This document shows positions 1-10,056 of a stretch of 64,000 nucleotides of DNA, one piece after another. Within the stretch, counting starts at the first letter, position 1, and each line of letters begins with the position of its first letter. The notes under the pieces were generated by a model that was not told where the DNA came from, did no database searches, and was given only the letters and a program-made list of their open reading frames with translations. The translations under genes were made by a program, and so were the position numbers. Origin of the DNA: Chloroflexota bacterium (GTDB lineage: Bacteria; Chloroflexota; UBA11872; VXOZ01); NCBI GenBank assembly GCA_958295775.1, contig CATQHC010000002.1, positions 1,201,830 to 1,265,829 of the forward strand. Direction: 5' to 3'.

Positions 1-102
1 AGGAAGTTGCCTGGGCAGTGAGGGCGGTGAGATGCCCTTGGACTCAGTTCGCTTGCGGGTCAGTGGCCGGCGAACTACTGCCAACCGCGGTTAGACAGAT
101 GC

Positions 103-130
103 GTAGGGGCACGATATATCGTGCCCCTAC
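103..130. repeat. 28-bp perfect palindrome, REP-like
   Basis: The sequence from gtaggggcac to its mirror gtgcccctac is identical to its own reverse complement over 28 bases, centred on gatatatc. A close relative with the same architecture lies at 54105-54136, so this is a dispersed palindromic element rather than a chance hairpin. It is not followed by a T-tract, so a simple terminator role is unlikely. Confidence 0.85.
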
Positions 131-172
131 CTGCGCAGTGCCCCACCGGGCTGCCGACGGGATTCGCTCTAT

Positions 173-197
173 CGTCATTCCCGCTTTCGCGGAAATC
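173..197. repeat. CGTCATTCCCGC-type REP element
   Basis: The sequence cgtcattcccgctttcgcgg is an imperfect inverted repeat (cccgc/gcgg around ttt). The same head, cgtcattcccgc, recurs at 27164 with a complete hairpin. This is a common intergenic REP type in several bacterial phyla. Confidence 0.65.
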
Positions 198-398
198 TGC
201 TCTTGCAGAATTTCTCTGCCTTGCTGAGCGAAGTGGTAAGAAAACCACATGCGCATGCGCTATCTCCTTTACATACTTCTCCCATTCAGTTGAAGAGCCA
301 GGAAGCAGTTGAAGTGCAGGGCCTCAGCGAGACAGTTTCAAACGCTTGAGATTCATCGCTCCCGCACGGAGTGACGGCTACGCGGAAAGAGAGCTAAT

Positions 399-1850
399 GT
401 GGCAGATCTCCAGCATGGTCAGTTACGGCTTGGTGTTGGCGCCGAGCGCATCAACCCGCCGCTGGGCGTGCCGCTGCCGTTGGCCTACAGCGGCGGTGGA
501 GCACCAGTGGCAGTAGAGGGGCGGCACGATGACTGCTGGGCCCGGGCTTTGTTGCTGGAGCAAGGCGCAACCCGCCTCGCGCTTGTCTCGGTCGACCTGT
601 GCACCATGCGGGACGACCAATACGGGGAAATCGTTGCCCGTATCAGCGCGCGCTGCCGCATTCCGGCCGACCACATCATGATCGCGTGCACCCACAATCA
701 CTCCAACGCGCCGCTGCTGGAACCGTTCGATGCGCCGCCCTCTCCTTGGCAGGAAACACTCAATGACCTGATCGTCTCCGCCGTCTATCAAGCGGGCCAA
801 TGTTTGGCGCCGGTTGCGCGCATTCGCTACGCCACGGCAAAGTACGGCAATGTTGCGTACAACCGTCGGGTCGTGCTGCCCGATGTCGTGTGCATGCTCA
901 TTGGCGCGGAACCGAACTGGGAGGCAATTGTCGAGCGCTTGTCCGGCACGTTGGGGGCGACGTGGCAGCAACTGGGTCTGGCGCGAGATTCCGTTGCGCC
1001 CCATGGAGTTGTGGACAACCGGCTGCGCCTGCTGGTCTTTGAGGGCGCCGAAAACGCTACCCTGGCGAGCATTGTCAGCGCCGCATGTCACCCGGTCACC
1101 CATAGCTTTGCCGATCGCCACACGGGCGCGGACTATCCCGGTTTTCTTGTCAGGCTAGCCGAGCGCGGATTGGGTGGGAAGGGGTTGTTTCTCCAAGGCT
1201 GTAGCGGTGACGTGCGCACCCGCTACCGCGAACCTACGTATGAGGAAGTTGAACGGGTGAGCGGGCAGTTTGGCAGCGCCGTGCTGGAGGCGGCGGGCAA
1301 GTTGGCAGCAATTGGCGGCTCGAATGTCATTGGCGTTGCCAAGCAAGAAGTCGAGTTACCACTAAAACCCTATGAATCGCGAGCGCGGCAGCGAATCAGG
1401 CTTGCTGAACTCGCACAGACTCTGGGCGAGATGGCGCAGACTCCCGCCCAAGATTCCAAGGAAATTAGGGAACGCTGGGCAATCTACCAGGAACGTGCGT
1501 TCCTCCGCTACCAACTGAAGTGGGGCGATCTGGAAACGCGCCACGCCGACTTAGCGCGCGCACGCGTGCGGGTAGTATTGCAGGCAATTCAGCTTGGCGG
1601 AGTCCTGCTGTTGACTTCGCCCGCTGAGGTCTTTGCCGAAACCGGCAGACAACTTGCCGCCTGGGCGCGGGAGCAGGGCTGGCAGGACAGCATTGTCTCC
1701 TCCTGCACGAATGGCTACATCAATTACATTCCGCCCCGCGCCGAGGCGGAGCGGGGCGGTTTTGAGCCAAGCTGCACCATGCTCGCTCCGGGCGCATGCG
1801 AAGCAATGGTGGCGGCGCTAAAGAACTTGGCAAGACCGGCGCCGGCCTAA
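399..1850 (+). CDS. Neutral/alkaline ceramidase-like hydrolase
   Basis: This 483-residue protein matches the N-terminal domain of the neutral/alkaline non-lysosomal ceramidase family. The family hydrolyses the N-acyl bond of ceramides using a zinc ion. The family-like signatures visible are CTHNHSNAP near residue 104, SAACHPVTHSF near 228 with a following TGADYPG, FLQGCSGDVRTR near 267, and a C-terminal NGYINYIPP block. No signal peptide is evident, unlike secreted ceramidases, and the C-terminal immunoglobulin-like domain of classical enzymes is absent, so the substrate may differ. The start is GTG at 399, preceded by GGAAAGAGAG. It stands alone and converges on ftsH. Family assignment is firm; ceramide as substrate is inference. 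Confidence 0.82.
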   Translation: MADLQHGQLRLGVGAERINPPLGVPLPLAYSGGGAPVAVEGRHDDCWARALLLEQGATRLALVSVDLCTMRDDQYGEIVARISARCRIPADHIMIACTHNHSNAPLLEPFDAPPSPWQETLNDLIVSAVYQAGQCLAPVARIRYATAKYGNVAYNRRVVLPDVVCMLIGAEPNWEAIVERLSGTLGATWQQLGLARDSVAPHGVVDNRLRLLVFEGAENATLASIVSAACHPVTHSFADRHTGADYPGFLVRLAERGLGGKGLFLQGCSGDVRTRYREPTYEEVERVSGQFGSAVLEAAGKLAAIGGSNVIGVAKQEVELPLKPYESRARQRIRLAELAQTLGEMAQTPAQDSKEIRERWAIYQERAFLRYQLKWGDLETRHADLARARVRVVLQAIQLGGVLLLTSPAEVFAETGRQLAAWAREQGWQDSIVSSCTNGYINYIPPRAEAERGGFEPSCTMLAPGACEAMVAALKNLARPAPA

Positions 1851-1958
1851 GCCAAACCTGGCGGAGTTGTTTGTCGCAGGCACGTGGAAAGTGAGACCGC
1901 ATTCGCCAGGGCGGCAGCGCAACAGATCTCACCGTTCGTCTTGCAACCTTAAAACGAA

Positions 1959-1980
1959 AGAGCGCCCAATCCGGCGCTCT
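1959..1980. terminator. Bidirectional intrinsic terminator
   Basis: An 8-bp perfect stem, agagcgcc/ggcgctct, encloses a 6-nt loop. On the minus strand it is followed by tttcgtttt, and on the plus strand by ctgatttta. It lies between two convergent genes, so it probably serves both, better for ftsH. Confidence 0.75.
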
Positions 1981-2034
1981 CTGATTTTATGCTATGTCCA
2001 GGACTAGCTGTAGACTCAGTCCGCAAGAGCCACG

Positions 2035-3993
2035 CTACGTCGCCATGCCCGGATACGGGCGGGTGCGCGGTTTCTGGGTGCCGTCATCGCTATCTTGCGG
2101 CGGTGAGGATGGCTGTTGGTCTTCGTTGTCTACGAGTGTGCTCGCCGCCTGGGTATCCACGTCGTCGGTGGGTTCGGGCTCCTCGAAAAACGAGCTAAAG
2201 GCTTTGCCGTCGAAGGTCTCCACTTCCATCAACGTGTCGGCTATCTCCACGAGCTTTTCTTTGTGCGCGGTGAGCAGGCTCGAAGCCTTATCGTGGGCCT
2301 TCTGAATTAACTCTTCGACCTCGCCGTCGATATCCTGTGCTACGGCCTCGCTGTAGTTGCGCTGTTCCTGGATGTCGCGGCCCAAGAAGATCAATTCTTC
2401 CTTGCGACCGAAGGCGCGCGGTCCCAACTTCTCGCTCATGCCGTACTCCATCACCATCCGCCGCGCCAAGCTCGTCGCCATCTCGATATCGTTCGAAGCG
2501 CCGGTAGTCATCTCGCCAAAGACCAAGACTTCCGCAGCGTAGCCGCCGAGGGCAAAGGCCATCTGCTGCCTAAACTGTGAACGCGTCCAGAGGTGGCGGT
2601 CTTCCGGCGGGAGCACCCGTGTATAGCCGCCGGCGCGGCCTCGCGCTACGATGGAAATCTTGTGGACCGGGTCAACGTCCGGCAAGAGCTGCGCCACCAG
2701 GGCGTGGCCCACCTCGTGGTATGCCGTTACCTTCTTTTCACGCTCACTGATGATGCGGCTGCGCCGTTCCGGGCCGGCGAGCACGCGTTCAACCGCTTCC
2801 TCGACCTCGTCCTGGCTGATAGCCTTCTTGTTGCGCCGCGCGGCCAGCAACGCCGCTTCATTGAGCAAGTTCTTCAAGTCGGCGCCGGAAAAGCCCGGTG
2901 TCTGTCGAGCGATAGTTTCCAAGTCCAGGTCTTCCGCCAGCGGTTTATCTTTGCCGTAGAGGTTGAGAATATGCTCGCGGCCCTTGACGTCGGGGCGGTC
3001 GAGGACAACCTGCCGGTCGAAACGGCCCGGGCGCAGGAGGGCGGGATCGAGCACGTCAGGACGGTTGGTGGCCGCCAACACAATCACACTCGTATTGCTC
3101 TCAAAGCCGTCCATTTCAACCAAGATCTGGTTGAGCGTCTGCTCGCGTTCATCGTGGCTGCCGCCCAGACCGGCGCCGCGCTGTCGCCCCACGGCGTCGA
3201 TCTCGTCTATGAAGACGATGCACGGGGCATTGCGCTTCGCTTGATCGAAGAGGTCGCGCACACGTGAGGCGCCGACACCGACGAACATTTCAACAAACTC
3301 GGAACCGCTGATGCTGAAGAAAGGCACACCCGCCTCACCGGCAACGGCGCGGGAGATATGAGTCTTGCCGGTTCCCGGCGGGCCGACCAAAAGGACGCCC
3401 TTAGGAATCTGCGCGCCCAAGGCTTGGAAGCGCTCAGGGTACTTGAGGAACGCCACGACTTCCTGCAATTCCTCTTTGGCTTCCTCCACGCCGGCCACTT
3501 CGGCAAACGTGATGGTCGGATTATTGCTCTTGAAGACCCTGGCTTTGCTCTTGCCAAATGACAGGGCTTGGTTGTTCGTGCCCTGCGCTTGCCGCATCAT
3601 GAGCAGCAAGATTCCGCCAAAGATGAGAATTGGGAGGAAAGTGCCCAAAATTGGGAGCAGATTGCTGAACTGGCTGGGCTCCTGGACGGACACATCTACT
3701 TGATCGTCGCCAACGCCGCGGCTATGCAGCGCTTCAAGAATGTCAAAGCGTTCCGTCTGGAGGGTGGTTATGCGCTTATCATCGATCTCCGCAATAAGAC
3801 GATTGCCTGCAATGATGACGCGGGGGCGCTCGCTACTTGTCCAGGCCGCATCCTGCACAATCGCAATGAATTCGGTGAGGGAGACCTTAGAGTTCTCACG
3901 GGCCGGCGGCACAAACAGGGTAAAGACAATGGCCAGAATCGCTACTGTAATGACCAGATAGACGAACCCGTTCTTCAACCACTTGCTATCCAC
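2035..3993 (-). CDS. ftsH: ATP-dependent zinc metalloprotease FtsH
   Basis: FtsH is a membrane-anchored hexameric AAA+ protease that degrades misfolded membrane proteins and some regulators. Two membrane segments flank a periplasmic domain (about residues 8-28 and 113-133). They are followed by Walker A GPPGTGKT (about 204), Walker [12 protein letters not shown], the second-region-of-homology arginines ([18 protein letters not shown]) and the zinc motif HEVGH. The common form is HEAGH, so the variable residue is Val here. Residues after the Walker A are HIS rather than the usual LLA. The track ORF begins at 4044, but GTG at 3993 ([10 protein letters not shown]) has an AGGAAAAG box and matches the usual N-terminus, giving 652 residues. 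The acidic, Pro-rich tail is typical. Confidence 0.96.
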   Translation of the reverse strand: MDSKWLKNGFVYLVITVAILAIVFTLFVPPARENSKVSLTEFIAIVQDAAWTSSERPRVIIAGNRLIAEIDDKRITTLQTERFDILEALHSRGVGDDQVDVSVQEPSQFSNLLPILGTFLPILIFGGILLLMMRQAQGTNNQALSFGKSKARVFKSNNPTITFAEVAGVEEAKEELQEVVAFLKYPERFQALGAQIPKGVLLVGPPGTGKTHISRAVAGEAGVPFFSISGSEFVEMFVGVGASRVRDLFDQAKRNAPCIVFIDEIDAVGRQRGAGLGGSHDEREQTLNQILVEMDGFESNTSVIVLAATNRPDVLDPALLRPGRFDRQVVLDRPDVKGREHILNLYGKDKPLAEDLDLETIARQTPGFSGADLKNLLNEAALLAARRNKKAISQDEVEEAVERVLAGPERRSRIISEREKKVTAYHEVGHALVAQLLPDVDPVHKISIVARGRAGGYTRVLPPEDRHLWTRSQFRQQMAFALGGYAAEVLVFGEMTTGASNDIEMATSLARRMVMEYGMSEKLGPRAFGRKEELIFLGRDIQEQRNYSEAVAQDIDGEVEELIQKAHDKASSLLTAHKEKLVEIADTLMEVETFDGKAFSSFFEEPEPTDDVDTQAASTLVDNEDQQPSSPPQDSDDGTQKPRTRPYPGMAT

Positions 3994-4396
3994 TATGCTT
4001 TTCCTAGTTGAGACGTCCTTGGGGACGAGGTACGCCACAGTCATTCACATAGTTACTACCGTCATTATACCATACGGCTCTGTGCGCCAAGTCACATGCG
4101 GGTCTCCAACGCTCTCTAGCGCACGGGCATGCGCGTGTGCTTGGATTCAGCGCTTCCAAGCCCGATGTCCGCGATGGCTACCCTGTCAGGTCCCGCTCCG
4201 GCACGCTCTTTCTTACTCATCGGCGAATCCCGGTTCGCTTTAGTCCACCAACTCTTGGGGCGCCTTCCCAATCGGGGCGAACCCCTGGCAAAGCAATTCA
4301 ATCCAATGTTCAAGGAAATATCGGGGTGAGCGCATTACTCTCCGACATCACCACCACAACGCCTCTACTACCCAACACATCCGGGGTCGCTTGTGG
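3994..4396. other. Intergenic region between ftsH and ABC exporter
   Basis: This stretch of about 400 bases holds the ftsH promoter and 5' leader on the minus strand (listed separately). I see no gene, clear terminator or repeat in the remainder. Confidence 0.6.
4064..4090 (-). promoter_or_regulatory. Probable sigma70-type promoter of ftsH
   Basis: On the minus strand TTGGCG is followed after 15 nt by a perfect TATAAT box. Transcription would begin near 4057 and leave a leader of about 60 nt before the GTG start at 3993. The spacing is short, so the -35 assignment is less certain than the -10. Confidence 0.6.
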
Positions 4397-6298
4397 CTAC
4401 GTCGACGGCACTGCAGTTGGCTTTTCTACTGTTTCCTCGCCCTCGATGCCCGCTGTCACGCCGGTTGTGTAGAGTTCAGCGTAGAACCCTTGCGCCGCCA
4501 GCAACGCATCGTGGGCGCCCCGCTCAACGATCTTGCCTTCACGCAGTACAAGAATGCTGTCGGCATTCTTGATCGTAGAGAGGCGGTGGGCGATGACAAA
4601 CGCTGTGCGCCCCTGTAACAGGGTAGCGAGGGCACGCTGGATGAGCATTTCTGTGTGCGCATCAACACTGCTCGTGGCTTCATCGAGAATGAGGATGTGT
4701 GGATCGACAAGCAATGCGCGCGCAAAGCAGATCAACTGACGTTGCCCCACTGAAAGCCGTCCGCCGCGCTCCATAACAGCAGTGTCGTACCCATCCGGCA
4801 GGCGCTGAATGAAGCCGTCGATGCCCACGGCTTGGGCGGCAGCCGTTACCTCCGCCATGCTGGCGTCCGGTTTGCCGTAGCGAATGTTCTCCAAGATTGT
4901 GCCGGAAAACAGAAAACTATCCTGCAGCACCATGCCAACTTGCCGGCGCAATGTTTGGATCTGAACGTCGCGCAGGTCCTGCCCGTCGATTGTTATGCGC
5001 CCTTCCTGCACGTCGTAAAATCTCATGAGCAAGTTTACGATCGACGTCTTGCCTGCACCCGTCGGGCCCACCAGCGCGATGGTTTCGCCCGGCTTCGCCT
5101 CCAAGTTTATCCCGGTGAGCACCGGCTGCTCGGGGTCGTAGCCAAACGTCACATCCTCAAAACGCACGTGACCGTCCACTGCCGGCAAGGCGGGCGCGCC
5201 CGCCTTGTCAGTGATTTCGGGATCGGTGTCAAGCAACGCGAAGATGCGCTCGCCGCCTGCCATTGCTTGCTGGAGGTTGGTGTACCAAGCCGAGATTTCG
5301 CGGATGGGCATGAAGAACTGCTGGACATACGAAAGGAATGCCACCAGCACACCCACGCTCATCTGATCGTTCAGCACGCGGTAGCCGCCGTAGACGATTA
5401 CGAGTCCGATGGCCAGCGCCGTGACCAGCTCAACCGCCGGCGGAAAGGCGGCCATGACGCGCGCCGCCCGCACGGACGCATCCAAGTTCTCACGGTTGGT
5501 GCCCTGAAACTGGCGGTAGTTGAGGTCCTCACGGGTGAAGGATTGGGCGACGCGCACGCCACTGATGTTTTCCTGCAGATTTGCATAGACTTTGCCGACG
5601 CGAAACCGCACCTCGCGAAACCGCTGCCGCGCTTGCCCGCTGAAAACGCGCGTAATCAGGAACATTATCGGCAAGACGATGAACGTTACGAGAGAGAGGG
5701 CGGGATCCAAAATCAGCATAACGCCGAGAATCAAGCCAAGGCCAAGCAAGTCGGCGACAAGTGTCATGGTGCCCTGGGAGAAGGCATTGTTGAGCGCGTT
5801 CACGTCGCTCGTGACACGGGCTATGATTACGCCGATTTCATTGCTGTCCAGGTAACGGAAGGAGAGCTTCTGTAAGTGGATTACTACTTTTACCCGCAGG
5901 GCGTGGAGCATGCGCTGCGAGATTGCCGCAATCATTGCGCCTTGCGTGTAGGATGAAACCCCCATAGTAATCAAGCTGAGCAGGAAGAAGACTGCCGCAA
6001 ACGCCAATATGCGCGTGTCGCCCTTCGCGATGCCGTCGTCGATTGCCACCTTGATCAAGAAGGGCCCAGCCATAGTAGCGCATGACGTAACCAAGACAAG
6101 AAAGGCGGCCACCAAGAGCTGTCCTCGATGGGGAGTCAGGAAGGGGAGCATACGCCGCACGACATTCTGGTCGAAGCGCTTGGCGTCCGGATCGACTTCA
6201 GCAAACTCGTCGCTACCCCGCCAACTGCTGCCGCCGCGCGACCCCATACTGCCGCCGCGAAAGCCACCGCCGCCCATGTCGAACCCGCCGCTTATCAT
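4397..6298 (-). CDS. ABC exporter half-transporter (canonical-Walker subunit)
   Basis: This 633-residue subunit has a Gly-rich N-terminus (about 30 residues), six membrane helices and a C-terminal nucleotide-binding domain. It carries Walker A GPTGAGKT, Walker B ILILDEATS with the catalytic Glu, and the H-loop VIAHRLST. Its signature motif is LSVGQ instead of LSGGQ. The gene follows the 628-residue half-transporter with an ATGA overlap, so the two are co-translated and almost certainly form a heterodimer of the LmrCD/BmrCD/TM287-288 type. Such pumps export drugs, lipids or other hydrophobic compounds; the substrate cannot be read from sequence. Confidence 0.92.
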   Translation of the reverse strand: MISGGFDMGGGGFRGGSMGSRGGSSWRGSDEFAEVDPDAKRFDQNVVRRMLPFLTPHRGQLLVAAFLVLVTSCATMAGPFLIKVAIDDGIAKGDTRILAFAAVFFLLSLITMGVSSYTQGAMIAAISQRMLHALRVKVVIHLQKLSFRYLDSNEIGVIIARVTSDVNALNNAFSQGTMTLVADLLGLGLILGVMLILDPALSLVTFIVLPIMFLITRVFSGQARQRFREVRFRVGKVYANLQENISGVRVAQSFTREDLNYRQFQGTNRENLDASVRAARVMAAFPPAVELVTALAIGLVIVYGGYRVLNDQMSVGVLVAFLSYVQQFFMPIREISAWYTNLQQAMAGGERIFALLDTDPEITDKAGAPALPAVDGHVRFEDVTFGYDPEQPVLTGINLEAKPGETIALVGPTGAGKTSIVNLLMRFYDVQEGRITIDGQDLRDVQIQTLRRQVGMVLQDSFLFSGTILENIRYGKPDASMAEVTAAAQAVGIDGFIQRLPDGYDTAVMERGGRLSVGQRQLICFARALLVDPHILILDEATSSVDAHTEMLIQRALATLLQGRTAFVIAHRLSTIKNADSILVLREGKIVERGAHDALLAAQGFYAELYTTGVTAGIEGEETVEKPTAVPST

Positions 6299-8181
6299 CC
6301 GCCGTCACCTCCGGACCCGCCGCTGCCGTCTGGAGCGAGTATAGTACTAACCGTACCGGCGTCTCTGCTTTGCGACGCCCGCTGCCGCTCCATGTGTTCT
6401 TCTTGTTCCTGCAACTGGTAGACGTACATGTCGTGGTAGAGTCCGTCCTGCAACGCCAGTTCTGCATGCTTGCCGCGCTGGACGATCCGTCCCTGGTCGA
6501 GAACCACGATTTCGTTCGCTTCACGCACGCTGGATATCCGCTGTGCAATGATGAAGGTCGTACGGCCGCGCATGAGTTCTTTGAGCGCATCCTGTAAGGC
6601 CGCTTCCGTGCGCGTGTCCACGGCCGACGTGGACTCGTCGAGGACCAAGACGCGGGGGTCGAGCAAAAGCGCCCGCGCAATGGCGATTCGCTGTTTTTGG
6701 CCGCCGGAGAGCGTGACGCCGCGCTCGCCGACGTGTGTATCGTAACCATCCGGAATCTCCGAGATGAATTCGTGCGCCTGTGCAGCCTTGGCAGCCGCAA
6801 TTATCCCCTCTTCAGTCGCGTCCGGCCGACCGTATGAGATGTTCTCTCGAATGGAAGCGGCAAAGAGGAAGGTCTCCTGGGCTACCAGGCCGATATGCTG
6901 CCGCAGGGCTCGAAAGGTGAGATCGCGGATGTCATAGCCGTCCAGTGAGATGCGCCCGCCCGTCACATCATAGAAGCGGGGCAGCAGATTGATAATCGTG
7001 CTCTTGCCCGATCCGGTGCTGCCCACGATGCCGACTACCTCGCCCGCCTTCGCCTCAATCGTGATGTCATCGAGCACGGGTAAGCCGCTCGCATTGTAGG
7101 AAACCGACTCGAACTTGACGTTGCCCGCCACCGCTGCCATGTCAATGGCATCCGGCTTCTCTTCGATTTCCGACTGGGTATCGAGGATTTCGAAGATTCG
7201 TTCGCCGGCGGCAACGGCGCGCGCGTACGTGTTGATCGTCATGCCCAGCATGCGAATAGGGCGCTGCAACAACATTAGATAGCCGCTGAAGGCTACGAGG
7301 GTGCCGAGGCTCATGTCGCCGCCGATCACCTGAAGGCCGCCGTACCAAACTACGGCCGTGGTGCCGATGCCGGCGATGAACTGCAGCAGCGGGTTACGCA
7401 TGGCAAACAGCTCCATAGTCCGCGACGTAGCAACTGCCAGCCGGTCGGAGCTGCGCAGAAATTTGGCGTTTTCCTGTTCTTCTTGGGCAAACGCCCGCAC
7501 CACGCGCATACCGGAAAGGTCTTCTTGCAGGACTGTACTGAGTTGCGCCGTTTCCTGCTGCACCAAGCTGAACATCGGCCGCAACTGGCGCGCAAAGAGA
7601 ACGGCAATGACGAAGAGCACCGGCATCGTCGCCAGGGAGAGGAGCGCTAACCGCCAATTCGTCAGCAGGAGAACGCCAAGCACCGCGACGAATGTCAACA
7701 GCATCAGTGCGCCGTTGATGAGGCCCTGCGAGACGAAGAAACGAATCTGCTCCACGTCGCTCGTCGCCCGCGACATAAGCTGCCCGGTTTGGGAGCGGTC
7801 GTGGTAGGCAAAGGAAAGACGCTGATACTGGTTGAAGATGCGGTTGCGCAGGTCGAAGCACACGCGCTGCGATAGGTATTCGCCTACAAAGACCTGGGAA
7901 AAAGTGAACACGCCCTTAGCTAGCGTAGATGCGAGGATTAGACCGGCGAAGAAGTAGAGCGGCTGTAGCTGTCCAAGTAAGGGATTTTCGCCAATGACGT
8001 CAACAATTTCACCGGCGAAGATATAAACGTCTTGCGTATCAAGGGCTTCGTCAACGACACTGCCGATCAAACGCGGAATAACGAGGCTTAAGAGGGCACT
8101 GCCGAGGAGGGCGCCGTAAGCAAGGGAAGCCAGCTTGCGGTAGCGCCACGTGTATAAGAAGAGCCGCCTCAGCGTATCCAT
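6295..8181 (-). CDS. ABC exporter half-transporter (degenerate-Walker subunit)
   Basis: This 628-residue half-transporter has six membrane helices followed by a nucleotide-binding domain with Walker A GSTGSGKST, a normal LSGGQ signature and Walker B RVLVLDEST. Its switch region reads IIAQRISS, so the H-loop histidine is Gln. That change, together with LSVGQ in the partner, puts both deviations in the same composite ATP site, as expected for an asymmetric heterodimeric exporter. It is the first gene of the two-gene operon. The Gly/Ser-rich C-terminus runs into the start of the next gene. Confidence 0.92.
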   Translation of the reverse strand: MDTLRRLFLYTWRYRKLASLAYGALLGSALLSLVIPRLIGSVVDEALDTQDVYIFAGEIVDVIGENPLLGQLQPLYFFAGLILASTLAKGVFTFSQVFVGEYLSQRVCFDLRNRIFNQYQRLSFAYHDRSQTGQLMSRATSDVEQIRFFVSQGLINGALMLLTFVAVLGVLLLTNWRLALLSLATMPVLFVIAVLFARQLRPMFSLVQQETAQLSTVLQEDLSGMRVVRAFAQEEQENAKFLRSSDRLAVATSRTMELFAMRNPLLQFIAGIGTTAVVWYGGLQVIGGDMSLGTLVAFSGYLMLLQRPIRMLGMTINTYARAVAAGERIFEILDTQSEIEEKPDAIDMAAVAGNVKFESVSYNASGLPVLDDITIEAKAGEVVGIVGSTGSGKSTIINLLPRFYDVTGGRISLDGYDIRDLTFRALRQHIGLVAQETFLFAASIRENISYGRPDATEEGIIAAAKAAQAHEFISEIPDGYDTHVGERGVTLSGGQKQRIAIARALLLDPRVLVLDESTSAVDTRTEAALQDALKELMRGRTTFIIAQRISSVREANEIVVLDQGRIVQRGKHAELALQDGLYHDMYVYQLQEQEEHMERQRASQSRDAGTVSTILAPDGSGGSGGDGG

Positions 8182-8471
8182 TTCGGCTGCCGTGCACCCC
8201 CTCTTCTCATCGTCAGACGATCGCGGCGCGCTGTACTCCTAATATCGGAAATACAAATTAGTTTGAACGCTAACCCGCACGTTTACGTTAATGTGGATGC
8301 TAGCATGCGCTTACGTGCCAGTCAAACGATCTGCCCGAGCGGGGCATTGGGCTCCTGGCGCAAATCTTGTATGAAGTCCAACCTGGCGGGCGTGATGTGC
8401 TGCGTCGCGAGATAGCAGTTTGGGAAGGAGCCACCGGGACGGCCTCGCTTGCCACGCGGGGTATTCACTGC

Positions 8472-9287
8472 TCAGTGCTGGCACCGCGGGCAGATGTGGG
8501 TGCCGCGCTGGGCAACCACGATGCGCTGGATGGGCGTGCCGCACGCGAGGCACGGCTCTCCAGTACGGCCGTACACTGCGAGATGTTCCCGATGGCGGCC
8601 GGGTTTCCCTGCAGCATCGCTGTAGACGGCGTCGAAGGTCGTACCGCCATTCGCAATCGCATTGCGCAAAATGCTCCGTATGGCGTCGAGCAAGCCGCTC
8701 GTTTCCCCGATTTCAAGAGAATTAGCCTGCCTGCGGGGATGCAGATTACACACGTGCAGCACTTCGTCCACGTAGATGTTGCCGAGGCCCGCCAGAAAAT
8801 GCTGGTTCAGCAGGAGCGACTTCAGCGGCGCGGTGCGCTGCTCCAGTCGTCTCTGCAGCGAGTCCGCGGTAAGGGCCGGGTCAAACGGCTCGGGGCCAAG
8901 CGGGGCAAAGAGCTCGGCAAGACGGGCGTCATCGGCCAACCAAATTCGCCCGAAGCGCCGCACGTCATAGAAACAGAGCACGTGACCTGACTCAAGATTC
9001 CACTGGGCGCGCAGATAACGGCTGTCCTCAACCGTTTGCACCAGCTTGAGCCGCCCGCTCATACGCAGGTGCACGACCAGGTTGAGCCTATCCAGCGCTA
9101 AGACCAAGAACTTTGCCCGGCGATTTACTGCGATGACACGCCGGCCGGGCAGCAGGGCAACGATCGCATCCGGACCTGGCTCAGCCACGGCGTGCGGTTC
9201 CAAGAGCGGCACCGCCCGTACCACGTCGTCAATAAGGAGCGGCGCCAGGCTGCGCCGAATAGTCTCGACTTCAGGCAGTTCAGGCAT
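8472..9287 (-). CDS. mutM: Formamidopyrimidine-DNA glycosylase
   Basis: Fpg/MutM excises 8-oxoguanine and formamidopyrimidines and nicks the abasic site. The protein begins with the catalytic MPELPEVE, where the amino-terminal Pro is the nucleophile. It contains the beta-lysine context RRAKFLV near residue 58, the helix-two-turn-helix LGNIYVDEVL, and a C-terminal zinc finger with CLACG...RGTHICPRC. At 271 residues it has the normal length and all catalytic residues appear present. The ABC operon lies downstream after a 290-base gap. Confidence 0.96.
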   Translation of the reverse strand: MPELPEVETIRRSLAPLLIDDVVRAVPLLEPHAVAEPGPDAIVALLPGRRVIAVNRRAKFLVLALDRLNLVVHLRMSGRLKLVQTVEDSRYLRAQWNLESGHVLCFYDVRRFGRIWLADDARLAELFAPLGPEPFDPALTADSLQRRLEQRTAPLKSLLLNQHFLAGLGNIYVDEVLHVCNLHPRRQANSLEIGETSGLLDAIRSILRNAIANGGTTFDAVYSDAAGKPGRHREHLAVYGRTGEPCLACGTPIQRIVVAQRGTHICPRCQH

Positions 9288-9386
9288 TACAGGCCCTTGA
9301 GTTCTTCACTTTCTAGCGAACCGCAAGACCCGCCTCGGCGATGGAAAGTAGGCGCATGCAGCGCGATGGCATGCTGCCAATAACTG

Positions 9387-9989
9387 CTAGCGCAGGTTTT
9401 CACCGGTAAGGCGTAGCGCTCCCGGCAGGATCTCGACGTTCGTCACCCGTATGCCGTACTCCGTCCTGAAATAGGTGTCGAGCTTTTCATTAACCTCAGC
9501 GGTGGCCTCCGCTATGTACCATGCCGGCACCGCAATGATGCCAATCTTCCCCTTCACCATCTCGGCCTCTATCCTGCCGTTGCGCACGACGAGGTGTCCG
9601 CTCACCTGGATCGTCGTACGGAAAGGACGCTGAAGCCTGCCCCGGATGACGAACGCGTCTGGCTCGAACGTAAGGACGACGTTCGTTACCTCACCTTCAT
9701 CGTCGCTGGCCGCGATGGCTGCTACGATCTTTGGGGTCAATTCGCGTTCGGTAAGCGTTAGCATGAATTGCCCCGGCGCTGGGGAGGGACACAGGTTTTC
9801 GGGCATTGCCAGAGAATCCCCTTGCGGCGGCAGGCAAGACACCCACGTCGTCTGCGCCTGCGGTATGGCGCGAGGCGCCTGGGGCGTTTCCCGGGGTACC
9901 GGTGCGCCTAACTCGCCGCCGCACTGCGCGAGAAACACTATGCACGCGAGGACGGCGAACCATCTTACACGCGACCACATCCGCACCAT
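9387..9989 (-). CDS. Putative lipoprotein, LmeA/DUF2993-like
   Basis: This 200-residue protein starts with a hydrophobic signal and a lipobox-like FLAQC around residue 23, so it is probably lipid-anchored outside the membrane. A Pro-rich linker leads to a domain of about 120 residues. This domain is clearly homologous to the C-terminal domain of the next upstream gene (10282-10998); shared blocks are TNVVLTFEPDAFV against TNLVVVFEQDAFV, GHLVV and VEILPG. The pattern resembles LmeA/DUF2993-like lipid-binding proteins, but that name is tentative. The start codon is uncertain. Confidence 0.6.
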   Translation of the reverse strand: MVRMWSRVRWFAVLACIVFLAQCGGELGAPVPRETPQAPRAIPQAQTTWVSCLPPQGDSLAMPENLCPSPAPGQFMLTLTERELTPKIVAAIAASDDEGEVTNVVLTFEPDAFVIRGRLQRPFRTTIQVSGHLVVRNGRIEAEMVKGKIGIIAVPAWYIAEATAEVNEKLDTYFRTEYGIRVTNVEILPGALRLTGENLR

Positions 9990-10056
9990 AGACGTACCAC
10001 CTCAGAACACACCATCACGTCGTCATAGTCCCATGGTACAGAACTCACCGGCGTTT

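Larger units (their letters stand above)
1..398. other. Gene-free leader region with repeats
   Basis: I see no convincing gene here; the short ORFs have no recognisable domains. The stretch holds a perfect 28-bp palindrome and a degenerate CGTCATTCCCGC-type REP (listed separately). Its right end carries the ribosome-binding site of the ceramidase-like gene. Confidence 0.6.

Noticed and set aside
4832-5875. 347-residue plus-strand ORF
   Set aside because: Antisense shadow of the ABC exporter; composition rich in His/Arg/Gln and no domain.
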